Assembly (NCBI GenBank): GCA_963924555.1
Contig: OZ004595.1
Coordinates: 3,782,001-3,846,000, forward strand
Length of the DNA: 64,000 nucleotides
Direction: 5' to 3'
Origin: Crambe crambe
Lineage: Eukaryota > Porifera > Demospongiae > Poecilosclerida > Crambeidae
The notes beneath the pieces are model-generated. The model did no database searches. It saw only the letters and a program-made list of their open reading frames with translations, and was not told where the DNA came from. Of this stretch, positions 1 to 12,290 are shown piece after piece. How positions within the stretch are numbered: position 1 is the stretch's first letter; each line of letters opens with the position of its first letter. The position numbers were made by a program, and so were the translations under genes.

Positions 1-100
1 CATGAAGTATACTGCCAAAGAGATGAGATGTATCCTGCAAGCATTTTTAGATAAATGTCCAAATCACTATGAAATGTAAGGAGTATTAAAGCAATCACTT

Positions 101-3100
101 TTGATGAATGTAATTTTTAACAGCAAAGATGACAGTGACAGTGAAATGGATTTTGGCAGTAAACGGGATGAAAATGATGACAGGAGCGAATCAGGACATG
201 AAATGGTAATCAGACGAATGCATTCGCTCTTGTATGTAATTATAGTATACTATTATACTGTAGTCACCCCCCAAAGCTTCCACGATTGAGAATGAAGAAG
301 TGAGCACTAAGTCAATTCATTTTTACAATATTATTTATCTATTGTCTGTGTAGCCACACAGCAGTGACAAGAAAGTAGGTTTATGATGATTATACTTCAT
401 GAGAATTGGATGATAGTAATTATAACAGAGTGAAGATGTGAATGTGCCAGAGTTAGTACACGTATATGCAGCCGCTGATGGTTCTGTAGTAAGTACTGGT
501 GATTATTACACTAGCTAATAGCTGGATATCTATGCAGAAACCAAGAAGAGCTCTTTTGTTATTAGAAGAGTGTGCCCATTCCTGGCCACTTCTTAAGGGT
601 GCAGGCACACTCCGCCCACGCATGGTTGCTAGGGAAAATTAACTCAAAAACTATTCATGATAGAAATTTCAAACTTGCACCATGTTATTAAGTATCAGAA
701 TAGTACTACATACACAAAAAATGAAGGAGGACCAATCAAAATGACTGATGTTATGACTGATTCCATTCTCAAGGTAAACTGCGTTACATCTCAATGACCA
801 CTTGGAATCAATGGCTGATTTTTGATATACAGCTTCTTATACTTATTGCCATAAAAATTACATTTAGTTTTTGTCAATTCACATTCTACTTTTCAATTTA
901 TCCATATAGGATCTAGTGTCCTGCACATTCTGTACTAGCTATGAACTAAAGCAAAATGTAACTTTTTAGACCTTATCAAGTAGTTGCCATATGCAAAATA
1001 TTGGCCCATTTCCATGCATAATTCCTGAGTTGCAATGACTTGTTCATTATTCATGCTAGCATGGATTTTAAATGTGCCAAAGCAGCAGCTGTTATTTTAG
1101 CGCGGTAGTGTTTGTGGTTAATTAGTGCTAGTACTAGCACATGCCTTGGTTACTATGTGCCTGCACCCAAACAATAAAAAAAGACTGTTATCCTTTAATC
1201 AGTGGATTTGAAGATAGCATCAGATATTCCATCCTTTTTACTTGATAAGAGGTAGCTAGCTAAAATGCTAGATTAAGGAATATTTTTTTTTTTGTTTACC
1301 TTGCAGACGTCAGAATCAGTTGGGATCCAAAGTCCCTCAAAAGTTCGTAATTGGGAAGTCGCATGGTGATGGTGATTGCTTGTATAATTCTGTCAGCCTG
1401 CTGGTATTTGGCTCGCAAAGACATTCTCATCTTCTACGGCTTGCAAGTGTTTGTAATGCAGTTGATCACTTTGATCACTATTGTAAAATGGTACTATCAT
1501 TGATTATTGATTTCTTTTGAGTATTATGTACAGTTGCATTCCCAGTATGCCTCACAACTCAGTGATATATCTGAAGCACAAGCATTTGTGTCTGCTGTGG
1601 CTAGCAGTGACTGGTTTGATACATCTTAGAGAAAGAGATTTGCAGCACAACGATATCTGGATCATATTCTTGTAGCTATAATTTGCGATGACTTGTACTT
1701 CACTAAAGTCATCCATTTTATTTTTAGGAATGTTACAAATTCAATTTCTAGCTGGTGCTGTGGGAGTTGCTATACAACAGCACAGTGAAGATGATGATGA
1801 TGAAGAACTAAGTCTCTCTCAGCTTACTCTATTTCCCTGTTGCTTGAGTGAAGCCTCTGCATCTGTTATCCATATCATGTGGGTACGGATGACTAGAGGA
1901 AGCAAGGAGTTGAACCACATTGTTCCTCTACTGCCGGAAGGTACATTATGTAGCTACAGGTAATAATTAATAATGATGGTGGTATTATCAGAACGAGAAC
2001 ATCTTGTGATTGCTAGTGGAATCCCCAATAATCGCACAGACATCGCTGACAGCATTAGGGAGGTGTGTGTCTTCAAAGGAGCTCACCAGTGCATGGTGAA
2101 GCACCTCCATGGGGACAGTGATGTAGACTGGATCCAGTGTAGCAAGTGTAGCAGTTGGTATCACTGTGCATGTTGTGGGGTGACGGAGGAAAGTTTTCCC
2201 AGCTTTGCTTACTGCGGGCAAATTACATCTAGTGAAGACAAAATGTTAAGTTTAATTTCTAGCTTAAATTATGACCTGTTTCAATAATAGCATTGTATAG
2301 TATTGTTAAGGGTGGAGTATTAAGTGACAGGACATCATTTCAGCTCTCCTTTTCTGATGTGAGGTCTCTGTATCCTCATAATGGCATTTCAAATAGATTT
2401 TTTTATACGGTATGTCTGTAAGAAAATTAGTTTATAGTGGTATAATAAGGAGCTATATTTTTTCTATATGCAGTCATGTCCTTCCTATACGCAATGACAA
2501 AACCTCTATTGTCAGTGTTTGTGTATATGAATCCATTAAAAGGGGTCTTTCCTTGCATCATGACAAGTTGAGTGATGCTTTCTCATCGACACTTAAAGCA
2601 ACAATTGGAAAGCCAGCTAAAGATATTTGGAATGGTTTTAATAATATGATAGTTTTTCCTTGCAAGCCAAGGTATTTTTATTCCTTGCAACAATAATATT
2701 GTTATTTAATACATTATAAGCAGGATAGGACATGGTTCAGAGTCAGCAGATATTTGGCACTGGATTGTAATTGCTGTTGTTCCTGCAAGCAAAACGTAAT
2801 GGACAGTTTACAAGACATAGTTGTCACTTTTTCTGCTTTATAGAGCTTATATATTTGACTCGGGAGGGGATAGCACTAAGGTGTTTGCACAGCAAACTAT
2901 AGAAGATGTAGGGAAATTCTTCACAATTTTATTAGGGGTAGATATATGTTTAAACCCTGTATACATCAAGGTAAGTGGACAGTATTGTATCAGCACTATT
3001 TCAAAATATGTAGTAATAATGTTTGCAGGAGAGGATGGTTACAATTGTGGTGTTCATGTACTGCACAACATTCAAATTTTGGCTGAAGTATAATTATGCC

Positions 3101-3245
3101 ACTTAATCTCCATTTCAATATTATTTCGATCCATTTTAGGTATCCAGTGATGATATTATCAAAACATTTAAGTCTGCAAAAAAGAATGTAGACCCAGCAC
3201 AAATCAGGGGGCTCTGTCTGCTTGAATGCTACAATCTAATAAGGT
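101..3245 (+). CDS. Partial transposon-type gene: OTU protease, PHD finger and Ulp1-like (C48) protease
   Basis: The gene is spread over many short exons and its 5' part lies left of the window. Small acidic exons near 124-206 and 430-490 look like a linker. The exon starting at 1307 carries an OTU cysteine-protease motif (GDGDCLYNS), and the exon near 1740-1960 ends with the OTU histidine region (NHIVPL). A PHD-type zinc finger follows at about 2060-2220 (CSKC, then WYHC). The Ulp1 domain then runs from about 2470 to 3245: histidine in DIWHW (about 2755), aspartate in IFDSG (about 2860), cysteine in GYNCGV (about 3040). These enzymes would remove ubiquitin or SUMO-like tags. One in-frame stop near 1629 suggests decay or a mis-set exon edge. 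A MITE (597-1168) sits in an intron. The architecture resembles the C-terminal half of Ginger1 transposon proteins; the transposase itself is not visible here. Confidence 0.6.
597..1168 (+). mobile_element. MITE family C, copy 1
   Basis: The element has terminal inverted repeats: GGGTGCAGGCACA at the left and its complement TGTGCCTGCACCC at the right. TTAA precedes the left end, but no matching TTAA follows the right end. The inner sequence recurs in reverse at 39628-40006 and, more diverged, at 60377-61001. No coding capacity is seen. Confidence 0.75.
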
Positions 3246-3479
3246 GAATCTATGGAAGGACCTACATATTATGATTTATTTATTTATCTATTTATTTATT
3301 AATTTATTATTTGTTTAGGGGGAAAAACTAGGAAGGGCATCACACATGACCAGCAATCATTATTCAATAGCTCTTACAACTTCATTATAAAATTAACAGA
3401 AATGTGCATGAATTATATAATAATGATGATAATGATAATAGGTACGCGCTACTTCATTTAATCTGTTGTTACCATTACT

Positions 3480-4700
3480 GGTGCCTTCAATAGAGCCCGG
3501 TCCTTCTCTTTTTCATCCTGTCCTTCTAATTTGATTCTGTCATAGGGTGTCAACTCTAATGCAGTACAGAGACTCTCAAGAGTGTCTCAGTATAGTATGG
3601 TCTCTCAAATTAGAGCCTGGTCCATCTCTTTTTCATCCGGTCCTTCTCTGTGATCCTAATGTGATTCTATCACAGGGTGTCAACTCTAATTACATGCAGT
3701 ACAGAGATTCTCAAGAGTGTCTTAGTGCTGGTATAGTGCGGTCTCTCTAATTAAAGCAGTCTGGTGCCCGCAATAGAGCCTGGTCCTTCTCTTTTTCATC
3801 CGGTCCTCTGTGATTCTAATTTGATTCTGTCACAGAGCATCAACTCTAATTACATGCAGTACAGAGACTCTCAAGAGTGTCTTAGTGCTGGTACAGTGTT
3901 CTTTCTAATTAGAGCAGTCTGGTGCCCGCAATAGAGCCCAGTCCTTCTCTTCTTATCCGGTCCTTCTCTGTGATCCTAATATGATTCTGTCACAGGGTGT
4001 CAACTCTAATTACATGCAGTACAGAGACTCTCAAGAGTGTCTTAGTGCTGGTATAGTGCGGTCTCTCTAATTAAAGCAGTCTGGTGCCCACAATAGAGCC
4101 CGGTCCTTCTCTTTTTCATCCGGTCCTTCTCTGTGATTCTAATTTGATTCTGTCACAGAGCATCAACTCTAATTACATGCAGTACAGAGACTCTCAAGAG
4201 TGTCTTAGTGCTGGTATAGTGTGGTTTCTCTAATTAGAGCAGTCTGGTGCCCGCAATAGAGCCCGGTCCCTCTCTTTTTCATTCGGTCCTTCTCTGTGAT
4301 CCTAATTTGATTCCGTCACAGGGTGTCAACTCTAATTACATGCAGTATAGAGACACTCAAGAGTGTCTTAGTGCTGGTGCAGTGTGGTCTCTCTAATTAG
4401 AGCAGTCTGGTGCCCACAATAGAGCCCAGTCCTTCTCTTTTTCATCCAGTCCTTCTCTGTGATTCTAATTTGATTCAGTCACAGAGCATCAATTCTAGCT
4501 AATTACATGAAGTACAAGAGTGTCTTAGTGGTGCTATAGTGTGGTCTCTCTAATTAGAGCAGTCTGGTGCCTGCAATAGACCCCAGTCCTTTTCTTTTTT
4601 CGTTTGGTTCTTCTCAATATGATTCTAACCTTCACAGAGTGTCAATTCTAATTACATGCAGTACAGAGAGTGCTTCAGTGCTAGTATAGTGTGATTTCCC
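3480..4700. repeat. Tandem satellite, unit about 160 bp, roughly eight copies
   Basis: A phrase starting near CAATAGAGCCCGGTCC recurs at about 3487, 3770, 3930, 4092, 4253, 4417 and 4575, with a shorter copy near 3613. Each unit also carries GTCACAGGGTGTCAACTCT and a TACAGAGACTCTCAAGAG segment. The copies differ by a few percent, and short open frames inside are by-products of the repeat. Confidence 0.9.
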
Positions 4701-4980
4701 CAAATTTTAATAGGTCTGCATTTAGTTGGGTATAAGAATTTCGAAGTTGGTGCTGATCGGCCCAGTTGTAACCTGTAGCTAGCTAAGTTTCATAGCATTC
4801 TAGTAGCTAGCTAAGTTTCATAGCATTCTAGTAGCTGTAGCCTATAGCTAGCTGCTAGCAATAAACTGTACTAACCAAATGCCAAGTGCTTACCTTTCTC
4901 AAAAATTACTTCAAGCTGGCCGGCATCACGCGCTGACCATCTTTACCTAATATCAAAATAATTGCCGTCCCCAGGCCTTA

Positions 4981-5671
4981 GGGCCTGGTATCCACTGTTT
5001 GCGCATGTGCTGGTTTTTCACGCTTTTCCGTGAATTTGTGCACTTTCGGAAATTTTAGGATACGTAAACGTCACAATAATTGGGCGGGGCCTTGTTTCTA
5101 TGACGGCTGATAGTAGTTAGAACAATGGAAGGTGCTTCTCCGCTTCAGCTACCGATAAGGTCGGCTACAAACGATAGTTACTTGTTTTTCTGACGCCGTC
5201 GCTTTCCCTTGGAGACGTCGGGCTTGCCTTATGTAGAACATAGTGTAGAGGAACAGAGCCTGGCCCATCAGGTCTGTTTAAAAAACGAAGTATTTGTACG
5301 TCTGACTGCCGACTGGAAAGAGCCAAGTTCTCCCGTTTGTAGTGGACCACCAGAACTTCTATTAGTCTCAGTAAGGTCTGGCCGCGCGAGATTCGTAATA
5401 AGAAAAAAGTAGTAGCTAGCTGGGAAGAGAAGCACAGTTCTTGGTCCGGATGGAGGATCAGGTCAGAGGACTGAGAAAGAAGTGTGTGAACCCTCCATAA
5501 TCATCTCTTTAAAGTCTGCTTCCAAGGAGAACTTTGCTACAGAGTGTTGTTCCTGCGGCAAAGTTCGAGTCATCTAATTAGTACCGCCCACTCTACATCG
5601 TCACCGGCACATTATAATGATATTCATAGATGCTGGGGTCGCGCACGCGCAAACAGTGGGTACCAGGCCCC
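4981..5671. mobile_element. Non-autonomous TIR element, about 690 bp
   Basis: The left end reads GGGCCTGGTATCCACTGTTT and the right end is its near complement (AAACAGTGGGTACCAGGCCC). Inside is a GC-richer stretch (5100-5400) with a short ATG frame (MEGASPLQLP...) that stops after about 22 codons. This could be a leftover first exon of an autonomous parent. It abuts a truncated MITE-A copy on the right. Confidence 0.65.
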
Positions 5672-5792
5672 AAAAAAGGGTCGTCAAATTTCACACATCG
5701 TGTTCATCTCAATTCAAAACCAATAGAATTCAACACGCATGCGTGTAAATTGACGACCTTTTTTTGTGACAACCGACCTGCAAATCGGTGTA
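5672..5792. mobile_element. MITE family A, left-truncated copy
   Basis: This is the same sequence as the right part of the complete copy at 7260-7404, including the end CCTGCAAATCGGTG followed by TA. The left end is replaced at the junction with the preceding TIR element, so the two elements have interrupted each other. Confidence 0.7.
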
Positions 5793-5856
5793 ATAAGGCC
5801 TGGGTACGAGGCTAGGGTGCACGCGATCCAAGCTGCAAGCTAGCTAGCTAGTATAG

Positions 5857-6261
5857 TAGGGATGTCCACGTCCACATTATGCTAGCATAATTTTGAGCAT
5901 AATTGGCTGACCCTAGCATACAAGCATAATAGGCTCTTTCTATACAGAGCACACCCAACTTCGAGCATGCTCAGATGGATAAGGAAGGTGTGCTATATCT
6001 AGTTTTACTGCTACAAGTTCTATTGACACTGATGGTTCTGTGAGGTCCTTACTGGATGTACTGAAAGGTCCAGCTTCATCTGATTCATCTGATTTTTTCT
6101 CTCCTGGCAAACTCAACCCTACCCAAACAAATTCATAGAGACTTCCTTAATGTAAACAATGAATATTATTGAAGCATAATGGAAGCATAATGGGTGATCT
6201 TAACTGGAATTTCTGAAAAGCATATTGGGCCAAAAAATAAAAATAATGTGGACACCCCTAC
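5857..6261. mobile_element. hAT-like MITE, 405 bp
   Basis: The left end TAGGGATGTCCAC mirrors the right end, whose complement is TAGGGGTGTCCAC. Such ends are typical of hAT elements. AGCATAAT recurs several times inside. Flanks are TAGCTAGC-rich, so an 8-bp target duplication cannot be read confidently. Confidence 0.65.
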
Positions 6262-6510
6262 TAGCTAGCTAGCTATCTATCTGTTGTGGCCGTCATGGCA
6301 GCGCGCGTTGCAGAAAAAGGAAGTAAAGAGTCTGCTCACATTCAGGCAACTCAAACTCCTTCCCAAAATTAAAAGTAGACAGAACATATCAAGCAAATTG
6401 AAAAAAACAAAAACAAAAAAAACACAACAACAACTCTAAATCCAGTAGGGAGATTATCACACAATGGGGTAACACCGGCCCAGTCTGATCTGAAGCGAAA
6501 GCGTTAAGCC

Positions 6511-7239
6511 ATAGATATAAGAGATTTTACGGGATTGGAAACGTCCAATTACTGCAGATTTCACTTGCGTTTGAAAATTGCGTGGGCTACTGCGCATGTT
6601 TTGTATTGCAATTTTATACAGTGGTAATGAGGGTCAAAGGTCATACATTATTCACAACCATTAATTATATTAATGGTTGTGAAAAGAGATCAATATTCAC
6701 TCCTTTCAAGGCAGTTAAAGTGATGTTCTGCCCGTACAGCTCACAGAATAGTACAAGTAAGCTAAGGGGAAGGTATTGAAGAAGTGAAGAGTCAGAGAGT
6801 TGAAGTTGGAGAGTCTGAGGAAGGAAGTTATTAACTTTTTCCCTTGTAATTATACATTAATTTGATGTGATTGATTTGAAAGAAAGGCCAGAATGACTTT
6901 TGGTATTAAAATTAGACATAGATTCATTATTATTATAGCTAGATAATTTTTCCCCGAAGTTATCCACCAGTTTCTGCCTCATCAGCATTATTGCAATACT
7001 TCCAGCTTTTGGCTGTTGGATTTTGACACCATCCACCTCAAGAATTTGGCTCAGTCAGCTGTCCTGTGGACCCTATGGATATTAGGGGGAAATATAGTAA
7101 GCTTGCCATCTCCATAGGATGACAATTGTATAGAAAACAAATGCACCAATTCCATTTACTGTTCTATCCTTTCCCTGTTGTTAGTTGCTAACGAGAGCAC
7201 GTGATCCGTTTCCAATCCCGTAAACCTCTTATATCTACG
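6511..7239. mobile_element. MITE family B, copy 1
   Basis: Terminal inverted repeats start ATAGATATAAGAG and continue through a TTACGGGATTGGAAACG block at both ends. GTTAAGCC lies directly outside each end (6503-6510 and 7240-7247), a candidate 8-bp target duplication. The body matches 36714-37798. No protein is encoded. Confidence 0.75.
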
Positions 7240-7259
7240 GTTAAGCCGTAGATACTATA

Positions 7260-7404
7260 CACCGATTTGCAGGTCGGTTGTCACAAAAAAAGGTGGTCAA
7301 TTTCCACGCATGCGCGTTCATCTCAATTCAAAACCAATGGAATTCAATACGCATGCGTGCAAATTGACGACCTTTTTTTGTGACAACCGACCTGCAAATC
7401 AGTG
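7260..7404. mobile_element. MITE family A, complete 145-bp palindromic copy
   Basis: Inverted arms of about 55 bp begin CACCGATTTGCAGGTCGG and end in the complement, flanked on both sides by TA. A TA target is typical of Tc1/mariner elements. Other copies are at 5672-5792 (truncated) and 12168-12224 (right half). Confidence 0.8.
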
Positions 7405-7466
7405 TACTCCGCCCCGGGATTGGAAACGAAGTCTGCGCATCCAAATTTTTCCATTACAACAATACT
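7343..7466 (+). repeat. Left copy of a 123-bp direct repeat bracketing the DIRS/satellite block
   Basis: This covers the right half of MITE-A plus about 60 bp beyond it. It is nearly identical to 12168-12290; the visible difference is the length of a T run. Confidence 0.85.
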
Positions 7467-8009
7467 TAACTATAGTCACTAGAAAAGGAAGCTAAATTAT
7501 TGGATACATAAGACTAATTAAGCAATAGTAGTATAGTACCTTACCTCAATAGCAATGTGCGTGATGTAGCTCACCGGATATTTGGAGGGTGTGCTGGATT
7601 CTGGTGACTGCAGCTTGCTGATATTAGAGCTTGGTAATTCCTCCCCAAATATAAGTTACACAGCATGGCTACAATTGCCTTACCCATGGCCTTAGGCAAT
7701 CAGCCTATTACGATATTATAATGACATCAGCATGCACTTTGGGGTGGAATAAGTGTTAGAGTATAGCTAGGGCCTGCATATCATGGAGGGAGAAGTTGGG
7801 AGCAGTCTCAACTTACTCTCCATGGGGATACAAAGTATCCACCCTCCATGATTTTTATTTCCTTTGATTTTTTTTTTATTTTTTATAAATAGCTAATACT
7901 TCTAGCAACAAAGAATAGCTATAATTAACCAGAATAACCAGCACACAAGCTTTTGCATAGGCTACATAAATTATAATAAAGTATTATATTAAGATACTCT
8001 GTTATTACC

Positions 8010-11000
8010 CATAACAGAGGCAGATACTGCCAGGGTTTCTTTTGATACATGAATATAACGTTGATATGCTGTCGACTTCCATCGCCCTAGAGCCTTAATG
8101 GCCGAATCCTGAAGGCCATTAGCAGCAGCTGAAGTTGCAGCGCCAATCCTCAGACTATGGCCACAGTAATCTGCTGGGTTTAAACCTCTAACTGTAGCAG
8201 AGCAAGTCTGATGCTTGCAATAAGACAGTTAGAAATTGTGCAGTTAGAAATTAGCATAATTGCGAGCAATACCTCTCTGAACCAGTTGCAAAGTAGGAGT
8301 TGAAGATGGGGGGTCTAGAAAGCCTAAATAGATGTGCATAAAACGAATTGCAGCTAAATAGGTTCTGATAGTTTGTGGAGATAGGCCAATAGAAGCGAGA
8401 TAAGACATAAATGAACATAACGTAGGTGTTGTCATGGTGGGATAACTGAAGGTGATTGCCGGGCCTGTGGCCTCTTCTGCAGAAAAGAACACAAGCGGTT
8501 TCTTGAAAGGTGGTCAGCTAATTCATTATGACTACCTGGGAGGTACTGTGCAGTTAGAAAGCATTGAAAATGTGCTTCATAAAAATGAAGGCATCTAACC
8601 AGGTGAATAATGTCCTTGTTTTTTGATGTGCGTGAGAGCAAAATGCTTACCACTGCTGTATTATCAGTAAAGCAAAGTACAGTCTGCTGAGACCATAAGT
8701 GACCCCATATAGCCAATGCCAAAACTATGGGAGCTAGCTCCTTATAGGCAATGGGACAGTCCCTGGCATGGTCATTGGGCCAGGCTAGTTGAAACCAATT
8801 GGGGCCAGCGAATGCACCGCACCCCCATGACCCAGAGGCATCAGAAGTAAGACAAACTGTGGGTGAAGGAAGTTGTGAGAAAGATATCATAGCCGACCCA
8901 TTCCAGGAATCTAAAAAAGAGTGACCACCAAGCCAAATCAGATCTGAATTCAGTATTCATATGAATATGATGATGAGGTTGCTTTACAAGGCCAAGAAGG
9001 TCATACATTCTACGCAAGAATGTCCTGCCTGGCTTGATAACTGTCGAAGCATGCTGAAGCTGACCAATGAGAGATTGTAGCTCTCTCTTTGTGCACTTCT
9101 TCTTACTGGACCAGTTGGTAAGTAAGGCCTTAATACGGGACAGCTTCTCCAATGGAAGACGGAGGACAAGTTGAAGGGTATCAAATTCAATTCCTAAGAT
9201 AGTGATAGTTGTCGCTGGGCCAGCTACCTTTTCGTCAGCAAGAGGAATGCCAAGAATTTTGCAGATTCGGAGCATTGTGGACAAAGCATTCATGCACTCA
9301 TTACTTCCAAGCATTCCGGCAACAAAGAAATCATCATGGTAATACCAAATATGGACTATCCCTTGCTCCCTCAAAATCCACTCCAATGCATCTGCCACAG
9401 CATTAAATATTTTTGGGGCAGACCTTAAGCCAAATGGCAGTGTGGCATCCACATACAATTCCATTTCCCTGCTTGATGCTTCTTGGGAATCACTCCAATC
9501 CTGCTCACATGAATATGAGGGAAGTCGGCAGGTACTAGTGGGCCAATCATAAACCCCTGTGAGCAGTCAGAGGTTAGTTGTCTAGTGACAACATCTGGGT
9601 GAGAGTATGCTGACTGCATATTTCTCTTTGCAGGCTTTCGTTTCACCGAGTTGCAACTATAACCAATTCTAAAACCTGCTTTGATCCCTGTCAGAATAAA
9701 TTCAGTTAATGCCAAATCTGGGTGCTTGATAAGGTGGAGCTCCCAAGCCTCAGGGGAGTGTTGATGCTGCATAAGCACTTAGGCAATAAGTGAGCACTAC
9801 TCCTACTCGCTTGAAGCTGTAATAAGTCAGGCGTATAAGGATACATACCTGCAATAATGTATCTAAAGGGGCATAGAGACAATGCATGCGGCTAATGGTT
9901 GATAAAATATATATAGTTATGGTGGAGCTATGCTCCGGCCACACTACTAACAGTAGTGGACAGTGTGTATACACATTATAATAAGCTTATTTTTATGATA
10001 AGGAAAAGAGGTCAAATTTTAATTAACCTCGGTCATGCTGTAAGGATACAGCAGACTTTGTGTAGCAAGTGGTAACTATAACAAAATATGAGTACTGATG
10101 TTTACTTGTTATAATAATTATGTTGGCAGTTAGACTGCTGTTATATCTATAGTTTACTGATCCTTAATAGACTTGAAGCGTTTTGCCTGTGGCTGGAGGC
10201 ACTCAAAACGAGGGTGATTACCCTTGCATATAGTGCATATATGAACATATTGCCACAAATTGGCCTAACCTGCTGGTTGCTTGCAGTTGCAGCATGCGGC
10301 ATTAACATCTGTGGCAGGAGCTGCAAAGACAGAGATCCCAATGGGTTCTGGAAAAAAAAGGCTTCTGGGCAGTGTGTCGAGTCATGATTTGAGCTAAAGC
10401 ATGACGGTTGTTTCTTTGCTCTACCAGCTAATGTGAGAAAATTAAATAGGGTGATATCAGGCTTAGACCAAAAATAAGCTCTTGGTGGCAGCTGCATGAC
10501 GCCTGTATGCCCTATCATACTTACACCAGCCAAGGCCTTCAAATTGCTTGTTGCACTTTTACGACATAAATTCCGGGACGTATTGAGGGTAGGCTGATGA
10601 TAAAACGGAGACCAATGCACTATAACACTCCACCCATGTATAAGAATGTTCGTTACGTGGGGAGCTTTTTTCTTGCCAAAAGTGGTATAAAACTTATTTG
10701 CATCTTCTGATAAAAAATCAGGCCAATTCTCAGGGAGCAGCTCTTGCATCTTGATAAACTCAAGCGTAAGGATCCTATTAATCAGTTTTTGGGTAGGCAT
10801 CATGGCATCACCCATAAAACTGCCCTTGAAACCGGGGTCTCAGAAAGAGTAGGCGGTGTAACTGCCTGAGGGAGAATCAGACCAGAAGATGATAATGGCA
10901 ACACAGGAGCAGAATTTGATACAGTAGGTTGGCTTGGAACTGTAGCAGGAGGAGCAAGAGAAGAGAGCACGGAAGATTGAGATGCCACAACTGAAGCCAA

Positions 11001-11093
11001 CACAATGGGTGATGGAGTGGTTCTTATTCTAGGTAAAACCGACGGAGGAGGCAAAATACCCATCCGAACTAATAACAAGAACAGCATCAGCAT
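8010..11093 (-). mobile_element. Fossil DIRS-type (tyrosine recombinase) retroelement
   Basis: Read on the minus strand, the parts are in DIRS order. First comes a Gag-like/N-terminal region (about 11093-10147), then a reverse transcriptase of DIRS type (about 9778-8900) with LPFGLRSAPKIF and an active-site region containing HDDF. RNase H follows (about 8890-8440), then a tyrosine recombinase (about 8490-8010) with a C-terminal SLRIGAAT... region and GRWKS...Y. The recombinase in place of a DDE integrase separates it from Gypsy or retroviral elements. It is broken in several places, so it is an old, inactive copy. Clear terminal repeats of its own were not identified. Confidence 0.8.
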
Positions 11094-11339
11094 AATGCTA
11101 TAGTGTTATATAACTGCTTATAGCTCTGGCCTAAAAAGCTTCGGCTTATTTACTGCATGCTATGGGCACTGCTTCAGCAATTGCTAACTTTTGATATGAT
11201 GCAGTAAAATTTAAGTGTAAGGCTGTTATAGCATACAACTAAGGTGCTACTCTGCTCAAACGAGAACTGACCTCCCAAGGAGCATGTGCGGCTTCAGTAG
11301 CCGATGTTTAGTCACTGCTTTGATAGCTAAGTCTTCACC

Positions 11340-12167
11340 TGAAGTGCTGCTACAGCTTAAGCTGACATGCTGCTATGCCATTGCTGCTTATAATGCCCAG
11401 CTGCTTCTGACATGCTGCATAAGCTGACATGCTGCTAGGCCATTGCATGCTTATAATGCCCAACTGCTTCTGACATGCTGCATAAGCTGACATGCTGCTA
11501 GGCCATGAATGAATGAATGCCATGCTGCATAACCTGACATGCTGCTAGGCCATTGCTGCTTATAATGCCCAGCTACTTCTGACATGCTGCTAGGCCATTG
11601 CTGCTTATAATGCCCAGCTGCTTCTGACATGCTGCATAAGCTGACATGCATGCTGCTAGGCCATTGCTGCTTATAATGCCCAGCTGCTTCTGACATGCTG
11701 CATAAGCTGACATGCATGCTGCTAGGCCATTGCTGCTTATAATGCCCAGCTGCTTCTGACATGCTGCATAAGCTGACATGCATGCTGCTAGGCCATTGCT
11801 GCTTATAATGCCCAGCTGCTTCTGACATGCTGCATAAGTTGACATACTGCTAGGCCATTGCTGCTTATAATGCCCAACTGCTTCTGACATGCTGCATAAG
11901 CTGACATGCTGCTAGGCCATGCTGCTAGGCCATTGCTGCTTATAATGCCCAACTGCTTCTGGCATGCTGCATAAGCTGACATGCTGCTAGGCCATGCTGC
12001 ATAGGCTATTCCTGCTTACATTGCCCAATTGCTTCTGACATGCTTAGTTGAACTGCCTGCTGCATGCTGCTAGGCCATTGCTGCTTATTATGCCCAGCTG
12101 CTTCTGACATGCTGCATAAGCTGACATGCATGCTGCTAGGCCATTGCTGCTTATAATGCCCAGCTGC
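11340..12167. repeat. Tandem satellite, 62-66 bp unit
   Basis: About a dozen copies of a unit containing CTTCTGACATGCTGCATAAG, CTGCTAGGCCATTGCTGC and TTATAATGCCCAGCTG. Most units are 66 bp (22 codons), so frames stay open through it by accident; others lack a CATG and are 62 bp. It runs directly into the half MITE at 12168. Confidence 0.92.
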
Positions 12168-12290
12168 TTCAATACGCATGCGTGCAAATTGACGACCTTT
12201 TTTGTGACAACCGACCTGCAAATCAGTGTACTCCGCCCCGGGATTGGAAACGAAGTCTGCGCATCCAAATTTTTCCATTACAACAATACT
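12168..12290 (+). repeat. Right copy of the 123-bp direct repeat
   Basis: Near-identical to 7343-7466, in the same orientation. It starts in the middle of MITE-A, exactly where the satellite ends. Confidence 0.85.

Noticed and set aside
3547-3750. 67-codon open frame within the 160-bp satellite
   Set aside because: It lies wholly within satellite copies and shifts frame between units.
5165-5412. Overlapping short frames on both strands near 5200-5400
   Set aside because: They lie in the interior of a non-autonomous TIR element, show no motif, and the only well-placed ATG stops after about 22 codons.
11340-12167. Tandem array as a CRISPR or as a repeat protein gene
   Set aside because: There are no unique spacers, the setting is eukaryotic, and open frames arise only because the unit is 66 bp; the 62-bp variants break them.
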